The notes beneath the pieces were generated by a model, which saw only the letters and a list, made by a program, of their open reading frames with translations, had not been told where the DNA came from and did no database searches. The translations under genes and the position numbers were made by a program. Below, one piece after another: positions 47,376 to 56,695 of a stretch of DNA of 64,000 nt; position 1 is the stretch's first letter; each line of letters begins with the position of its first letter. Source of the DNA: Siphonodentalium dalli. Lineage: Eukaryota; Mollusca; Scaphopoda; Gadilida; Siphonodentaliidae. Where the stretch lies: assembly GCA_032622095.1 (NCBI GenBank), contig CP136062.1, positions 165,730,090 to 165,794,089 of the forward strand. Reading direction: 5' to 3'.

Positions 47376-48908
47376 TCACTGTTTCGAGCACTCTATTATT
47401 ATCGCTGATAGCAGGGCTTGAAACGACGGTTTGCCTATTAAGTTGCTGCTCGCTCCATTCATGAGCTGCTTACACTTGCGAGGGGCCGGTACGGGCCTAC
47501 ATTCACGAGGGGTTTGTTCAATGGCGGCCACTTCCATTAACTCATCCTCTGAGCTGTCATCACTCGTAAACATCTTTGTTACTTTGCGCCCGTGTCGACG
47601 AGGCGCTGGAGCGCGTCGTGCCTTGACACTCGGCTCTGGTCTCTCGTCCATGGACGAGTCAGGGTTTTGTAGCGGCTCTGAGCGCGCGAGTCGCGTTTTT
47701 CTACGCTGTAAGCGCATCTTAAGCTCGCTTAAAGGGACATCTTCGTCATCGGAGTCCGAACATTGTCTCCGATATCGAGCGATTACATCATCTGGTAATG
47801 GTTCTGTTTCATCGCCAGAAGACCCACCCACAGGGTTAGGGGCAGGAACGTCGCTATCTTCGTCTTCGGGGGGAACAACATACGTTTGAGCACGCTTGTT
47901 GTTGTCAGTTTCGGGGATTTCCCATTCAAGGTTGGCCTTGCGCATGTGTTCAGCGTGGGATTGTGTGACTTTCCCAGTTAATTGATTCCTTAACTCGAAA
48001 GTAACGGGCGTTATTTGCTTGGTTATGCGGAAGTAGGGTTTCCATTTGCTTTCAAGTTTGCTTTTTCGTAAATGATTCTTCACATAGACGGCCTCGCCAA
48101 TCTCGAATTTGGTGTCTGTGGCCTTTTTGTTAAATTTCGCTGCTTGTTGGCGTTTCGCCTGTTTCACGTGTTTGTGTACCATCATAAAGGATTTAGGCTG
48201 TTGCCGTAATGCTATTTGACAATACCCCTTCCCAGCACGATTGCGTCTTCGTTCATACGTGACTGATTTTCCAACTACACTGCCGCGCCGTAGATAAACG
48301 GTTTTATTAGTGTTGTTCACGAGTAGCAATGGGACTTGTTGTCTTTTACCTAGTTCCGAAATCGAATTCCTTACCTCCAAACCGGGTTTTGATGCTAGGT
48401 AACCTTTCTTGATTTGGGCAACCTCTATTAATGTCGACTTGTGAAGAGAAGCTAAGTTTTTTGATTTTCCCATACATAAAGTCGATGTTCGGGGCTTTAA
48501 ACTAACTTTGCTGGTTAATCTCAGAAGGGAAGCGATATGCGCATCTGCTTCCAAGGGGACATACACGTCACTGACCTTGAGGCATCCCAGATCATAATAC
48601 AGTCTGACCCCCCGAGAGGTCAACCAATCTCTCCCCAAGATCATATTCCGGGCCATTTCATTCACCACATAAAATTTATGGGTTAATTTTAGTTTCGCCA
48701 TTCTGAAGGTCAGTTCCACGCTACCAAGTACACCCAGTGATTTCCCATTCACGGAGCTAAGGTTAGTGTGTTCCCTAGTTAGTTTTGGTCGAAACTGTAA
48801 TGCGTCATAGACGCGTTTGTGAATCAATGACACTTCCGCGGCACTATCCACTAATGAGAGATATTTATTTGTACCTATTCTAACTAAACATGAGCTGGGG
48901 TTCCCCAC
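47376..48908 (-). CDS. LTR element: retropepsin joined to integrase C-terminus (deletion fusion)
   Basis: 510 codons. Residues about 1-110 form an aspartic protease: LVDSAAEVSLI as active site and ARNMILGRDWL as the flap/dimer side motif. From about residue 235 the protein switches to an integrase C-terminal region: IGEAVYVKNHLRKSKL, WKPYFRIT and VTFELRNQLTGKV. An acidic, Arg-rich tail follows. Everything between (reverse transcriptase, RNase H, zinc-binding and catalytic integrase) is gone, yet the frame stays open. The active-site triplet is Asp-Ser-Ala where Asp-Thr/Ser-Gly is usual. The frame extends further upstream without its own Met. Confidence 0.85.
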   Translation of the reverse strand: MGNPSSCLVRIGTNKYLSLVDSAAEVSLIHKRVYDALQFRPKLTREHTNLSSVNGKSLGVLGSVELTFRMAKLKLTHKFYVVNEMARNMILGRDWLTSRGVRLYYDLGCLKVSDVYVPLEADAHIASLLRLTSKVSLKPRTSTLCMGKSKNLASLHKSTLIEVAQIKKGYLASKPGLEVRNSISELGKRQQVPLLLVNNTNKTVYLRRGSVVGKSVTYERRRNRAGKGYCQIALRQQPKSFMMVHKHVKQAKRQQAAKFNKKATDTKFEIGEAVYVKNHLRKSKLESKWKPYFRITKQITPVTFELRNQLTGKVTQSHAEHMRKANLEWEIPETDNNKRAQTYVVPPEDEDSDVPAPNPVGGSSGDETEPLPDDVIARYRRQCSDSDDEDVPLSELKMRLQRRKTRLARSEPLQNPDSSMDERPEPSVKARRAPAPRRHGRKVTKMFTSDDSSEDELMEVAAIEQTPRECRPVPAPRKCKQLMNGASSNLIGKPSFQALLSAIIIECSKQ

Positions 48909-48958
48909 AATATTTATGTTATATTTCCTCCCATTCGTGGCCTCAATGAGAGGATTCC

Positions 48959-50055
48959 CTAGTTTTTTTGGTATGCGGGTAGGGTCATTAATTGGGGTGG
49001 TCTGTTTGATGTCGGATATTTCCGGCTGTGATTCGGCGCATCATGGGATAGGTCACGTGATCGGTTCGGCTGATCTCGGCGGATTCCCCTAGGTGGCGTT
49101 ACTGGCGCGTTCCATTGCTTTTGCTTCGAATCTCCGGATTTAGAGGGGCAATTTCTAGCCAAGTGATTACCTTCGCAAACCCAGCAAGATACGTGCCTTC
49201 GGTTTTCGGTCTTAAAGGGGCAGTCGCGAGCGAAATGGTCACCTTGACACGTTCAACATTCGACTATTCGTGGTTTAACCACCGCTTCGACATGCACCTG
49301 TCTCGGGCGTGATCGGTGTTCTCGGGTCGTGTGGTTATCGCGTGCGCATATATCGCAGGTTGCTCTCGCGTTTTTGTTTTTGAAACTATCGATTTCCATT
49401 GCTTCAGGTTCGTTTTCGTTGTAATTTTCGCGGCCCGTTCGTAGGTTGAATACCCGTCGGATCCCCATTTCCCGCATGGCGATTTCGGCTGCCAATTTTA
49501 GTGTCTTCGGCGCATCTCTGATCAACTTCATTTTCAAACTGTCGCTTCTTAAAGCGTCAATATAAAACCCTACGAGTTGGCCTTCAACCGCGTTGATCCC
49601 ACCGGGTTGCTCTCGGTATGCCACCGTCGCGATCTCCAACATTCGTTCGGCAAGCACATGTAAATTTTCGTTTTGTTTTTGCTTGATTTTTCTTAGCATC
49701 GAAAAGGCGAATTGATTGTCATTTATCTCGGCAAATCGACTAGATAATTCGGTTTTTGTGTCTTGCCACGTGGCGTTAGGATTCGTGGCCAAGTATCTTT
49801 GTAAAAAATCTGAAACGGGCCCGTGGCGCTCTGGAATGCCATATAGGGCTTCTTTGCTTCGTTAGCGCCGGTTAGGATCGCGCATTTTTCTATCGACTTG
49901 ACCCACCCGTGGTATTTCGTGGGGTCTCCGTCAAATGACGTCACTACCTGTGTCACCATAGTCATGGCCATTGCAGCAATTTGAGAATTGATAGACTCTG
50001 TTAATGGGGCGAGAACACCAGCTGATTGTTGGGTAGCCATTATGATAATAAACAA
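48959..50055 (-). pseudogene. LTR element: gag with zinc knuckles, frameshifted
   Basis: Starts MATQQSAGVLAPLTESINSQ (about 50040). A capsid-like part contains FDGDPTKYHGWVKSIE, and after a frame change near 49790, TELSSRFAEINDNQFAFSML and MLEIATVAYREQ. Zinc-binding repeats follow: CDICARDNHTTREH, then TCQGDHFARDC (first Cys lies before an in-frame stop) and CWVCEGNHLARNC. Both last knuckles have Cys-x2-Cys-x3-His-x4-Cys, one residue shorter than the usual spacing. One frameshift and one stop are seen. Confidence 0.8.
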
Positions 50056-50146
50056 TTAGACTCACGTTTTGCGAATTTTCCCACACTGTTTTTGTTCACA
50101 CTGTTCCTCTTCTGGTTTCACGTTGTGTCTGTGATTAGCGTTAGGA

Positions 50147-50165
50147 TCCTGGCTCGAAGGCACCA
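50147..50165 (-). other. Candidate primer-binding site
   Basis: On the minus strand, TGGTGCCTTCGAGCCAGGA starts 11 nt after the 5' LTR end. It begins with TGG, the complement of a tRNA CCA end, and the rest would pair with a tRNA acceptor and T-arm. The tRNA is not identified. Confidence 0.55.
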
Positions 50166-50176
50166 GTTAAGAGATA

Positions 50177-50965
50177 TGTGCCAATACGTGTACATATAAC
50201 TCTTAAGGCTATCAGAACGGTTTGATTATTTATTTACAACAAAGTCAATAATGTTCAATCATCGGCATCTGGGTTTCTCTTCCTGTCGTCTGCTTGGTTT
50301 AGGGTCTTCTTCCGTCTTCATAGGTTGGGTGTGTCTGCTTGTCTTCTACTCGGTTGACTTCCGGTTGAGTTTATCTTCCTGTCGTCTGCTCTTCTTCTTC
50401 CGTCGGCGCATCAGTGGGACGTTGTTAGAACCACAAGAGTCATAATGTTACCTTGTGTTTACGTCCATACTTTCAGCTGTTTGTCCTAGCGTCCGAGAAT
50501 TCTTGATACTCGCTGTGTGGTCAGATAGAACTGGTTATCGGTGTCGGCTTTCTTCTTACTAAATACACAGAGGGCGTTAATGACGGCCCGGTGCATCTTC
50601 ACGGCGAATCGGTTCCAGGCGTACCTAGGGTAATCGGGCGATCGTCATCTCCCTATGCGTCCTATAGACTCTTCTCCTTATCCATCACGCTGCGTCAGGT
50701 TTCGGTAGCTTTTCTAGGCGAGACATCTGGTCTCGCTAATCCTCAAGATCGTTCTGTTTACTCCCCAAATCATTTCCCTATGTATGTGTCGGGGATGGTT
50801 ATTTTATGGACGTCCGCTAATTCGTTTTGGTGCCCAGTATTTTGCGGTCTAGATGTGGTCAACAGCGGCGCTGATATGTAGAGATAATCGAGCGCCCCTC
50901 TGACTTAGAGATTGCCTGTCTTCTTCCCGGGTTGAAAGTTATGTCCCTGGGGTTGTCTTGGCACA
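50177..50965 (-). repeat. 5' LTR
   Basis: 789 bp, nearly identical to 43334-44122 with four differences (near 50188, 50338, 50357 and 50560). Followed by CATG (50966-50969), matching the other side. Confidence 0.92.
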
Positions 50966-51340
50966 CATGATTTCTGATAGTGAACGCGCGCTAGCTCATC
51001 AGTACGATGGTAATTGACAATTCACTATGAGTCGTGTGAGTTTAGGCAAGACAAAAAAAAATGAATCAACTATCTGCACATTCGCCAAGCCCGAGTAACA
51101 AATAATCAAATCAGTATTGCCTGTCGCAATGGCTCGGTGTTGACCTGACTTAAACTGATACTATTTTTTGCTCACACAGACGAATACCGTTTTCTTTCTG
51201 TGTGCATTTCTATATCAACCCGTTTACACTAGTATGCGTGTAGAACTTCATACAGATCCACAGCAATGTAAACGAAACCCTTAACCAGAGTAGAAATTCG
51301 TGGCATGATCTAATTTGCATCTTGATTTTATTCATTTCAG

Positions 51341-51538
51341 AATTATATATCGGTGGAGCGGTGTACTGTTGGCGTCTACGGAGATCCCCATCTGCGTCTT
51401 TGTGGAGAATTTTATTTGCAAACATGCGCAGCTGCTGGACAGCAGATTTATCTGAAAAACAGCGTACTTGAGTTGAAAGGGAATAACGTTGCGATAACAG
51501 GCCATAATTCATCTCCGGTTCCTACAACTCTCCAAGAA
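51341..51538 (+). CDS. RGM-like gene, exon 6: start of RGM_C with GDPH self-cleavage motif
   Basis: Residues 213-278, phase 0 at both ends. The acceptor is TTTTATTCATTTCAG and the donor GAA|GTGAGT. ERCTVGVYGDPHLRLCGEF contains GDPH at 226-229. In vertebrate RGMs and VWD domains the Asp-Pro bond of this motif is cut autocatalytically. QTC (Cys 241) matches the FQTC of vertebrate RGMs, and IYLKNSVLELKG follows where NYLNVQVTN stands there. Cys 220 and 233 are further candidates for disulfides. NSS (about 268) is a potential N-glycosylation site. Confidence 0.9.
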
Positions 51539-52551
51539 GTGAGTTCTATAAAGAAATGTAGCTTAAATCTGTCCGAAAACTGCCTGTATAATTTCTAAAT
51601 GGCTTACTCCAATATTAATTGTCCTGGTAAACTTTTCAAAACTATATATTCCACGAAGTGTACATGTACATACATGTATGTGCAGAGTATCTGCAACGAG
51701 TTATGTTGGGATATAAGATTTTATGAAATGAGTTTGATAAATTTGATTCACAACGAGTCGCAGAATTCATGTATGATTTTAAAATGAAAATGTTGTAATT
51801 TCAGCGAAGTCGAGCGAAAAAGTCCAAGAAAGAGCCTGAAGTAAAAAATCTTAACACATTTTGTGCTTTCCATTGAGTTTGATGGTTGCGTTTGACAAGT
51901 ACTTGATCCTAGAGTTTGAACAAAGCTGTAAAATATTTATTTGTATGGGAGGACAAATTCACAAATTATTTATACTTTATGTGTAATATAAACTGATGCT
52001 ATCTTTTTTATTTGTGCATATATAATTGATTTAGTTGTGGAAAGATTAGATATCCCATATAGTTTGACTGTTAAGAGCATATGATAGTTTATTTTTTGAA
52101 ACAAGTTGATACCTTATTTGTTCGGAAATACTTAGTTGTTTTCTATAACATTCTGACCAAAGTTGCCAGTCGGAGGTGCGTGGAATACACCAGTCCATAC
52201 ATCTTGGAGAATCCTTCGACTGACAACTTTATTCAGAATGTTAGAGCAAACAAATATGAATTTGGACATAAATGAGGTATCAGCTTGTTGGGAAAAAAAA
52301 GTATAGCATCTGCTCGTAGCTGTCAAAATAATATATCATATATCATATCTTAGTTTATTACCTTTTATCCTCGCGTTTTATATCGCCTCGGCCATTTTGA
52401 CACTCATCAACTCGAAACCACGTGATTCCCCACGTGAAATAAATAAAAGACCATTCCAGCGTATTATTTTATATCTGAATGGGAGAATCTATTTAGTATA
52501 GACAGGTTTACTATAGAAGGTGCCATACATGCTAAATGACTAATGCGTATA
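51539..52551. other. Intron 6, with a foldback at 52098-52290
   Basis: Inverted arms ACAAGTTGATACCTTATTTG...AACATTCTGACCAAAGTTGCC and the complement of AACTTTATTCAGAATGTT...GAGGTATCAGCTTGTT form a hairpin of about 190 bp. The open frames reported on both strands here are mirror images caused by this. No exon. Confidence 0.65.
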
Positions 52552-53009
52552 TGTGACCAGCCATATCAAATCCAGTCGTAAGTCGGGATTTTTTTACCCT
52601 GTGCCAATGAATTCTCTTATATATGCGAGTCGACCATAGGTCGCCTCGCATATATAAGAAAATGCATTGGCCTAACAATTTTTTACAATTTTAATAATTT
52701 GTTCTTGTATTCTTTAACAATTTTATAATTTCACCCATACAGAGCCCCAGACAAACATGAGCAGACGACACTCTTCTATATGCTTCTATATATGTGTGGG
52801 GCTCCCTGCAGGGTAATGGATGTTTTTTATTTCATGTCCTAAAAACTTTAAGAAACATTTATTTTTAAAAAATGATAACAAATTGTTAGGCCAATGCATT
52901 CTCTTATATATGCGAGGCGACCTATGGTCGACTCGCATATATAAGAGAATGCATTGGCACAGGGTAAACAAATCCCGACTTACGACTGGATTTGATATGG
53001 CGGGTCACA
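52552..53009. mobile_element. TA-flanked hairpin MITE, copy ii, adjoining exon 7
   Basis: TGTGACCAGCCATATCAAAT at the left, GATATGGCGGGTCACA at the right, TA on both sides (52550-52551, 53010-53011). Two complete hairpin cassettes at about 52601-52671 and 52893-52961. Only 17 nt separate its right end from exon 7, so the branch point of intron 6 must lie inside it; GACTTAC at about 52977-52983 is a candidate. Confidence 0.88.
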
Positions 53010-53026
53010 TATGTATTGCATCGCAG

Positions 53027-53141
53027 GTACGGATGACATTTTTCTCCTGGGATGGTACGGGCACCACCGTGGGAAGTTACTTTGCATCAACCGGACAACT
53101 TCCAACCACTTTCCAGTCGGGTACAGCCAACATCGGAACTG
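53027..53141 (+). CDS. RGM-like gene, exon 7: RGM_C core
   Basis: Residues 279-316 plus one nt. The acceptor is TATTGCATCGCAG and the donor ACTG|GTAAGT (phase 1). VRMTFFSWDGTGTTVGSYFA lies where vertebrate RGMs have a TSKLTIIFKNF strand. The central part (STGQLPTTFQSGTANIGTG) corresponds to the variable insert and is glycine/threonine-rich. No cysteine. The upstream extension of this frame into the MITE is not coding. Confidence 0.82.
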
Positions 53142-54747
53142 GTAAGTCAAATGATTTCGTCAAAAGGAAACTAAAGATTCCACTCTTCAGGGCCAAAATT
53201 ACAACAATATATTTTCTTATAAAACCCGATTTGTCTATAAAGACATAATACAGTTGTTTATATATCCCCATCAAAATGGGAGAGATAAAGATACCAACAA
53301 TGGACTACATATATTGTTGCGGATGCTAACACTTGGATCACATAAACCCAATGATAATACTTCGGATGCAACTGAGCGAAATCTATTCAATTCGAAATGA
53401 CATTGACATTCACCTTGGTGGAGGGCGTTGATGGATGGTGTTGATGGAGGTTGTTGATGGAGGGTGTTGGTGGTTTATGGGGGGTTGATGGAGGGTGTTG
53501 ACAATATAGTCTTATTCCTCTTGCTACGCTCCGAACGTTTCCGTTGAGAATTTTTTTTAATAAAATCGATATTCATTAATAGATGCTTTTCTGGACAGGT
53601 GTCCATGATCATATCTATTATTTTATACCCCAGAATATATAACATTTACTAGGAAGAGATATACTTTACTAGGAAGAGATATCTAATCCGTGTGTGTGCT
53701 AAATATTTCCCTTACATTCAGTTGATGCAAATTATAACTGACAGTAAGTTACATGGTAGCAAATAATCGTTGTTGGTCGTATTTACATGTATCTGTCGCG
53801 AATTTGATGTAAACAAAACTGGGAGTAGTCCAAAACTTGGGAGGGGAAATAACTAAATACTTGCCCTGCAATCCTAGAAGTAACATATCGGGAGCATCTA
53901 TATAATAACATGTTCGGCCGTCTGCACGCATGGAGTGGTGGTCACGTTTCTATTTTGGCGAATAAAATGATGATATTATAAATATAATATATACATGCCA
54001 ACGTTATTATATAGAAGATCTCGAATGAGTCGCAATTTTATTCGAAATTTATTAACCGAATGCACTAAATTGTCGCTAAAGCTCGGCTCGAATCGAATTT
54101 AGTGGACGAGGTTAATAACTTTCGTATAGAATTGCTTCGCATTAATCACATTTTAGCAAAGAAAACGATCTCGAACGGCTGGGGTTGAACATAAATTAAT
54201 ATTGATTTCATTGTCACAACCAAAGAGGAAGTAAAGACACCGTAAAAACAAACTATAGTTCCATTTTAAATGTGTCTTGTCATGTTGACAAATTGCTCAA
54301 CCCTCCTTATCACCCATGTTTATATCACGGTCAACATTAAATAACCCAACACAAATTGAATATCATAACTATATTCTAATTAACATAATAATAAAGTTCC
54401 GACATTGATATCATTGTGCTAAGTTCTTACATCACTGTGCGTGCCGATAATACACGTGTGTCTGACAAAAATATGAGGCCGCATTTATGGATTAATTATA
54501 TGATAAATTGCATTAGCTGTTTTGAATTGTTCGCACAGGAATGGGACAAAGAGTATGTATTCATATCATACCAGACCTATAGACTAAGGGTTCGGAGTGC
54601 CTTTAAGGTAACATGGGACCAATCAATGTTACAAAGGTGTTCTAGTGCACAATCTGATGGTATGGTACCACCTGTCGTTGTACGTATTCAGATATACATT
54701 CACAATACACCCTGTGTCACAATTCTGGATTACTCTTTCATGTATAG
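53142..54747. other. Intron 7: GGTGTTGATGGAG minisatellite and a CGAGC-loop hairpin
   Basis: A TTGATGGAGGGTGTTG-type tandem repeat lies at about 53420-53505. A hairpin with arms GCAATTTTATTCGAAA...ACTAAAT occupies 54025-54145, its loop containing CGCTAAAGCTCG. A tempting open frame near 54540-54610 was rejected as an exon. No other feature. Confidence 0.55.
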
Positions 54748-54939
54748 GCAAAAACAAGGTGACCATTGGAGGGACAAGCTGGAAAGTGAAGATAGAGTAC
54801 CCTGCCATCGGAATGGTCATGTTCTTGAGAATTTCGCGTTCCAATTATTTCTTCACACTGCGCATGGCTGAGAGCGATATCAGGAAATCAATCGGTCTGC
54901 TGGCGTCGGGTTGTCCTCCGAGCGAGCTCATCTCCAGAG
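54748..54939 (+). CDS. RGM-like gene, exon 8: RGM_C core, most conserved part
   Basis: Residues 317-380 plus one nt. The acceptor is TTTCATGTATAG and the donor AGAG|GTTAGT (phase 1). KNKVTIGGTSWKVKIEY leads into AIGMVMFLRISRSNYFFTLR and M-AESD, matching [20 protein letters not shown] of vertebrate RGMs. GLLASGCPPSELISR (Cys 372) is very close to the GGCPPSQRLSR of hemojuvelin. This exon and exon 9 are the main grounds for the family call. Confidence 0.9.
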
Positions 54940-54947
54940 GTTAGTGA

Positions 54948-55107
54948 TATTTATACAACGTACAGGGGGTATCGGTCGGTATTTATACAACGTACAGGGG
55001 GTATCGGTCGGTATTTATACAACGTACAGGGGGTATCGGTCGGTATTTATACAACGTACAGGGGGTATCGGTCGGTATTTATACAACGTACAGGGGGTAT
55101 CGGTCGG
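54948..55107 (+). repeat. Minisatellite, 32-bp unit x ~5, right after the exon-8 donor
   Basis: Unit: TATTTATACAACGTACAGGG followed by GGTATCGGTCGG, nearly identical between copies. It starts 8 nt after the exon-8 splice donor (GGTTAGTGATATTTATACAA), and each unit junction (GGTCGGTATTTATAC) resembles that donor region. Confidence 0.95.
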
Positions 55108-55740
55108 GAAAAGATTTCAAACACGTACGACAGTTACCTAGACTGACATATACCGGGTATTTATAGAGACAATCTATACTGAGTATCGAAATGCAGTTTT
55201 GGTGTTAAAATTACATTATCTCTGTTAACCCTTTACCCAACAAACCGGCCAAAACCGGCCAAATAAAGCTTCAACAGCCTAAAATATCTTCGGTATGTCT
55301 CAATAGAACCATACAAATATGGATATCATTGGAACCGGCTCCTTGACCACATTGTGATAGTTACAGTTATGCCCTGTGCCAATGCATTCTCTTATATATG
55401 CGAGTCGACCATAGGTCGCCTCGCATATAAGAGAATGCATTGGCCTAAAAAAAATCTTTTTTTAACACTTTTTACCATTTTTTCTTACATTCTTTAACAA
55501 TTTTATAATTTTTAATGTGTTAAGCCAATGCATTCTCTTATATATGCGAGGCGACCTATGGTCGACTCGCATATATAAGAGAATGCATTGGCACAGGGTC
55601 CTTCTGTTGGGTAAAGGGTTAAGGCAAAAATTTAAGGCAGATTTTGTTTTAGCTGTCGAAAAAATTAGCATTTTGGTCATCTTGACCTTCCACCCACCCC
55701 TCATACGTGCCCGGAAAAAAATGTTTGACACCCCCTGTGC
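55108..55740. repeat. Dispersed repeat, copy 3, split by a MITE
   Basis: GTCGGGAAAAGATTTC at about 55101 and CCACCCACCCCTCATACGTG at about 55690 match the start and end of the repeats at 3840 and 6830. Much of the middle is missing and the MITE 55225-55622 is inserted. Non-coding. Confidence 0.65.
55225..55622. mobile_element. TTAA-flanked MITE carrying two hairpin cassettes (copy 2)
   Basis: TTAACCCTTTACCCAACA at the left and its complement at the right (TTAA at 55225-55228 and 55619-55622). Hairpins at about 55376-55443 and 55523-55594. Nearly identical to 34841-35240, including CGGCCAAAACCGGCC near the left end. Inserted in an older dispersed repeat. Confidence 0.92.
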
Positions 55741-55920
55741 CCTATGAAAAATCCGTCCAATGGTTTCTGTTCCAGTACATCTCTTGCTGATACCCACCAT
55801 GTCTCTACCTACATGTACACTACATGTATTTATCTCTGGTTACGCATGTACATCTCCAATGCTATATTACTTTCACCTATTTTCCGCCTTTTTATGCACA
55901 TTTGTGTACTAACTTTTTAG

Positions 55921-56054
55921 GACGTTTTGTTGGCGTTGGAAAGAGAAGAAAGCGCGCAGCCTCATCCGCCGCTATCAACGCCTGTAGTAGCATCACTGAC
56001 CCAGCTTTCCAAGAGACATGTCAGTATGACACCACAGTGACTGGTGACACAGGG
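55921..56054 (+). CDS. RGM-like gene, exon 9: convertase site and C-terminal cysteine pair
   Basis: Residues 381-425. The acceptor is GTACTAACTTTTTAG and the donor ACAGGG|GTGAGT (phase 0). GKRRKRAASS gives a strong furin-type site (388-392) at the same place as RNRR in hemojuvelin, between the CPPS segment and the last cysteine pair. INACSSITDPAFQETCQYD (Cys 402 and 414) aligns with [20 protein letters not shown], and TGDTG with the SGD/TGD that follows. This exon's 3' end and donor have been amplified into a downstream minisatellite. Confidence 0.9.
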
Positions 56055-56695
56055 GTGAGTAATGTTCAAACCAGCATGAAATAGTACACCACCGTGACTG
56101 GCGACACATTGTCCCTGTGTGCATTCTTTTATATATGCGAATCGGCCATAGGTCGCCTCGAATATATAAGAGAATGTATTAGCATAACAAATTTTATATT
56201 ATTTTTTATAATTGTTGAAAAATGTAAAAAAAATGAAAAAACAAAACAGAATTGTTAAAGAATGTAAGAAATAATTATAAAGAATGATAAAATTTGATAA
56301 AGAATGTAAGAAAAATGATAAAATTGTGACACACATGTGGTAATGTTCAAACCAGCATGACATGGTACGCCACCGTGACTGGTGACAAACATGTGGGTAA
56401 TGATCAAACCATCATGAAATAGTACACACAGGCGACACACGGGTGGGTAATTCTCAAACCAGCTTGAAATAGTACACCACCGTGACTAGTGACACGGAGG
56501 TGGGTAATGCTCAAACCAGCATGAAATAGTACACACCGTGACTGGCGACACACAGGTGGGTAATGTTCAAACCAGCATGAAATAGTACACCACCGTGACT
56601 GGCGACACACAGGTGGGTAATGCTCAAACCAGAATGAAATAGTACACACCGTGACTGTACAACGACACACAGGTGAGCAATGCTCAAACGAGTTA
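56035..56695 (+). repeat. Minisatellite made of the exon-9 3' end plus its donor, ~58-bp unit, ~6-7 copies
   Basis: The unit ACCACCGTGACTGGCGACAC-ACAGGTGGGTAATG-TTCAAACCAGCATGAAATAG starts as in exon 9 (ACCACAGTGACTGGTGACAC) and runs through the splice donor (GGGGTGAGTAATGTTCAAAC). The seed covers the exon end at 56030-56092; the array continues at 56330-56695 after an AT-rich block with a degenerate hairpin cassette (about 56114-56185). Most copies carry GTGGGTAAT or GTGAGCAAT at the donor position. Confidence 0.92.

Larger units (their letters stand above)
43334..50965 (-). mobile_element. Young, internally deleted Ty3/Gypsy-like LTR retrotransposon
   Basis: Two 789-bp direct repeats (43334-44122, 50177-50965) start TGTGCC and end GGCACA, and are flanked by CATG on both sides. 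Transcription would run on the minus strand: 5' LTR at the right, a primer-binding site candidate, gag, protease, integrase C-terminus, two small frames and a polypurine tract. Reverse transcriptase, RNase H and the integrase core are missing. I count four differences between the LTRs, so the insertion is recent. The element lies in intron 5, opposite to the host gene, and contains a nested MITE. Confidence 0.92.

Noticed and set aside
52820-53026. Upstream extension of exon 7 frame
   Set aside because: Reads through the MITE; the acceptor at 53026 and exon-6 phase define the coding start.
54540-54609. Possible exon EWDKEYVFISYQTYRLRVRS between CACAG and GTAACA
   Set aside because: In the phase required after exon 7 it meets a TAG stop, and exon 7 joins directly and in frame to exon 8.
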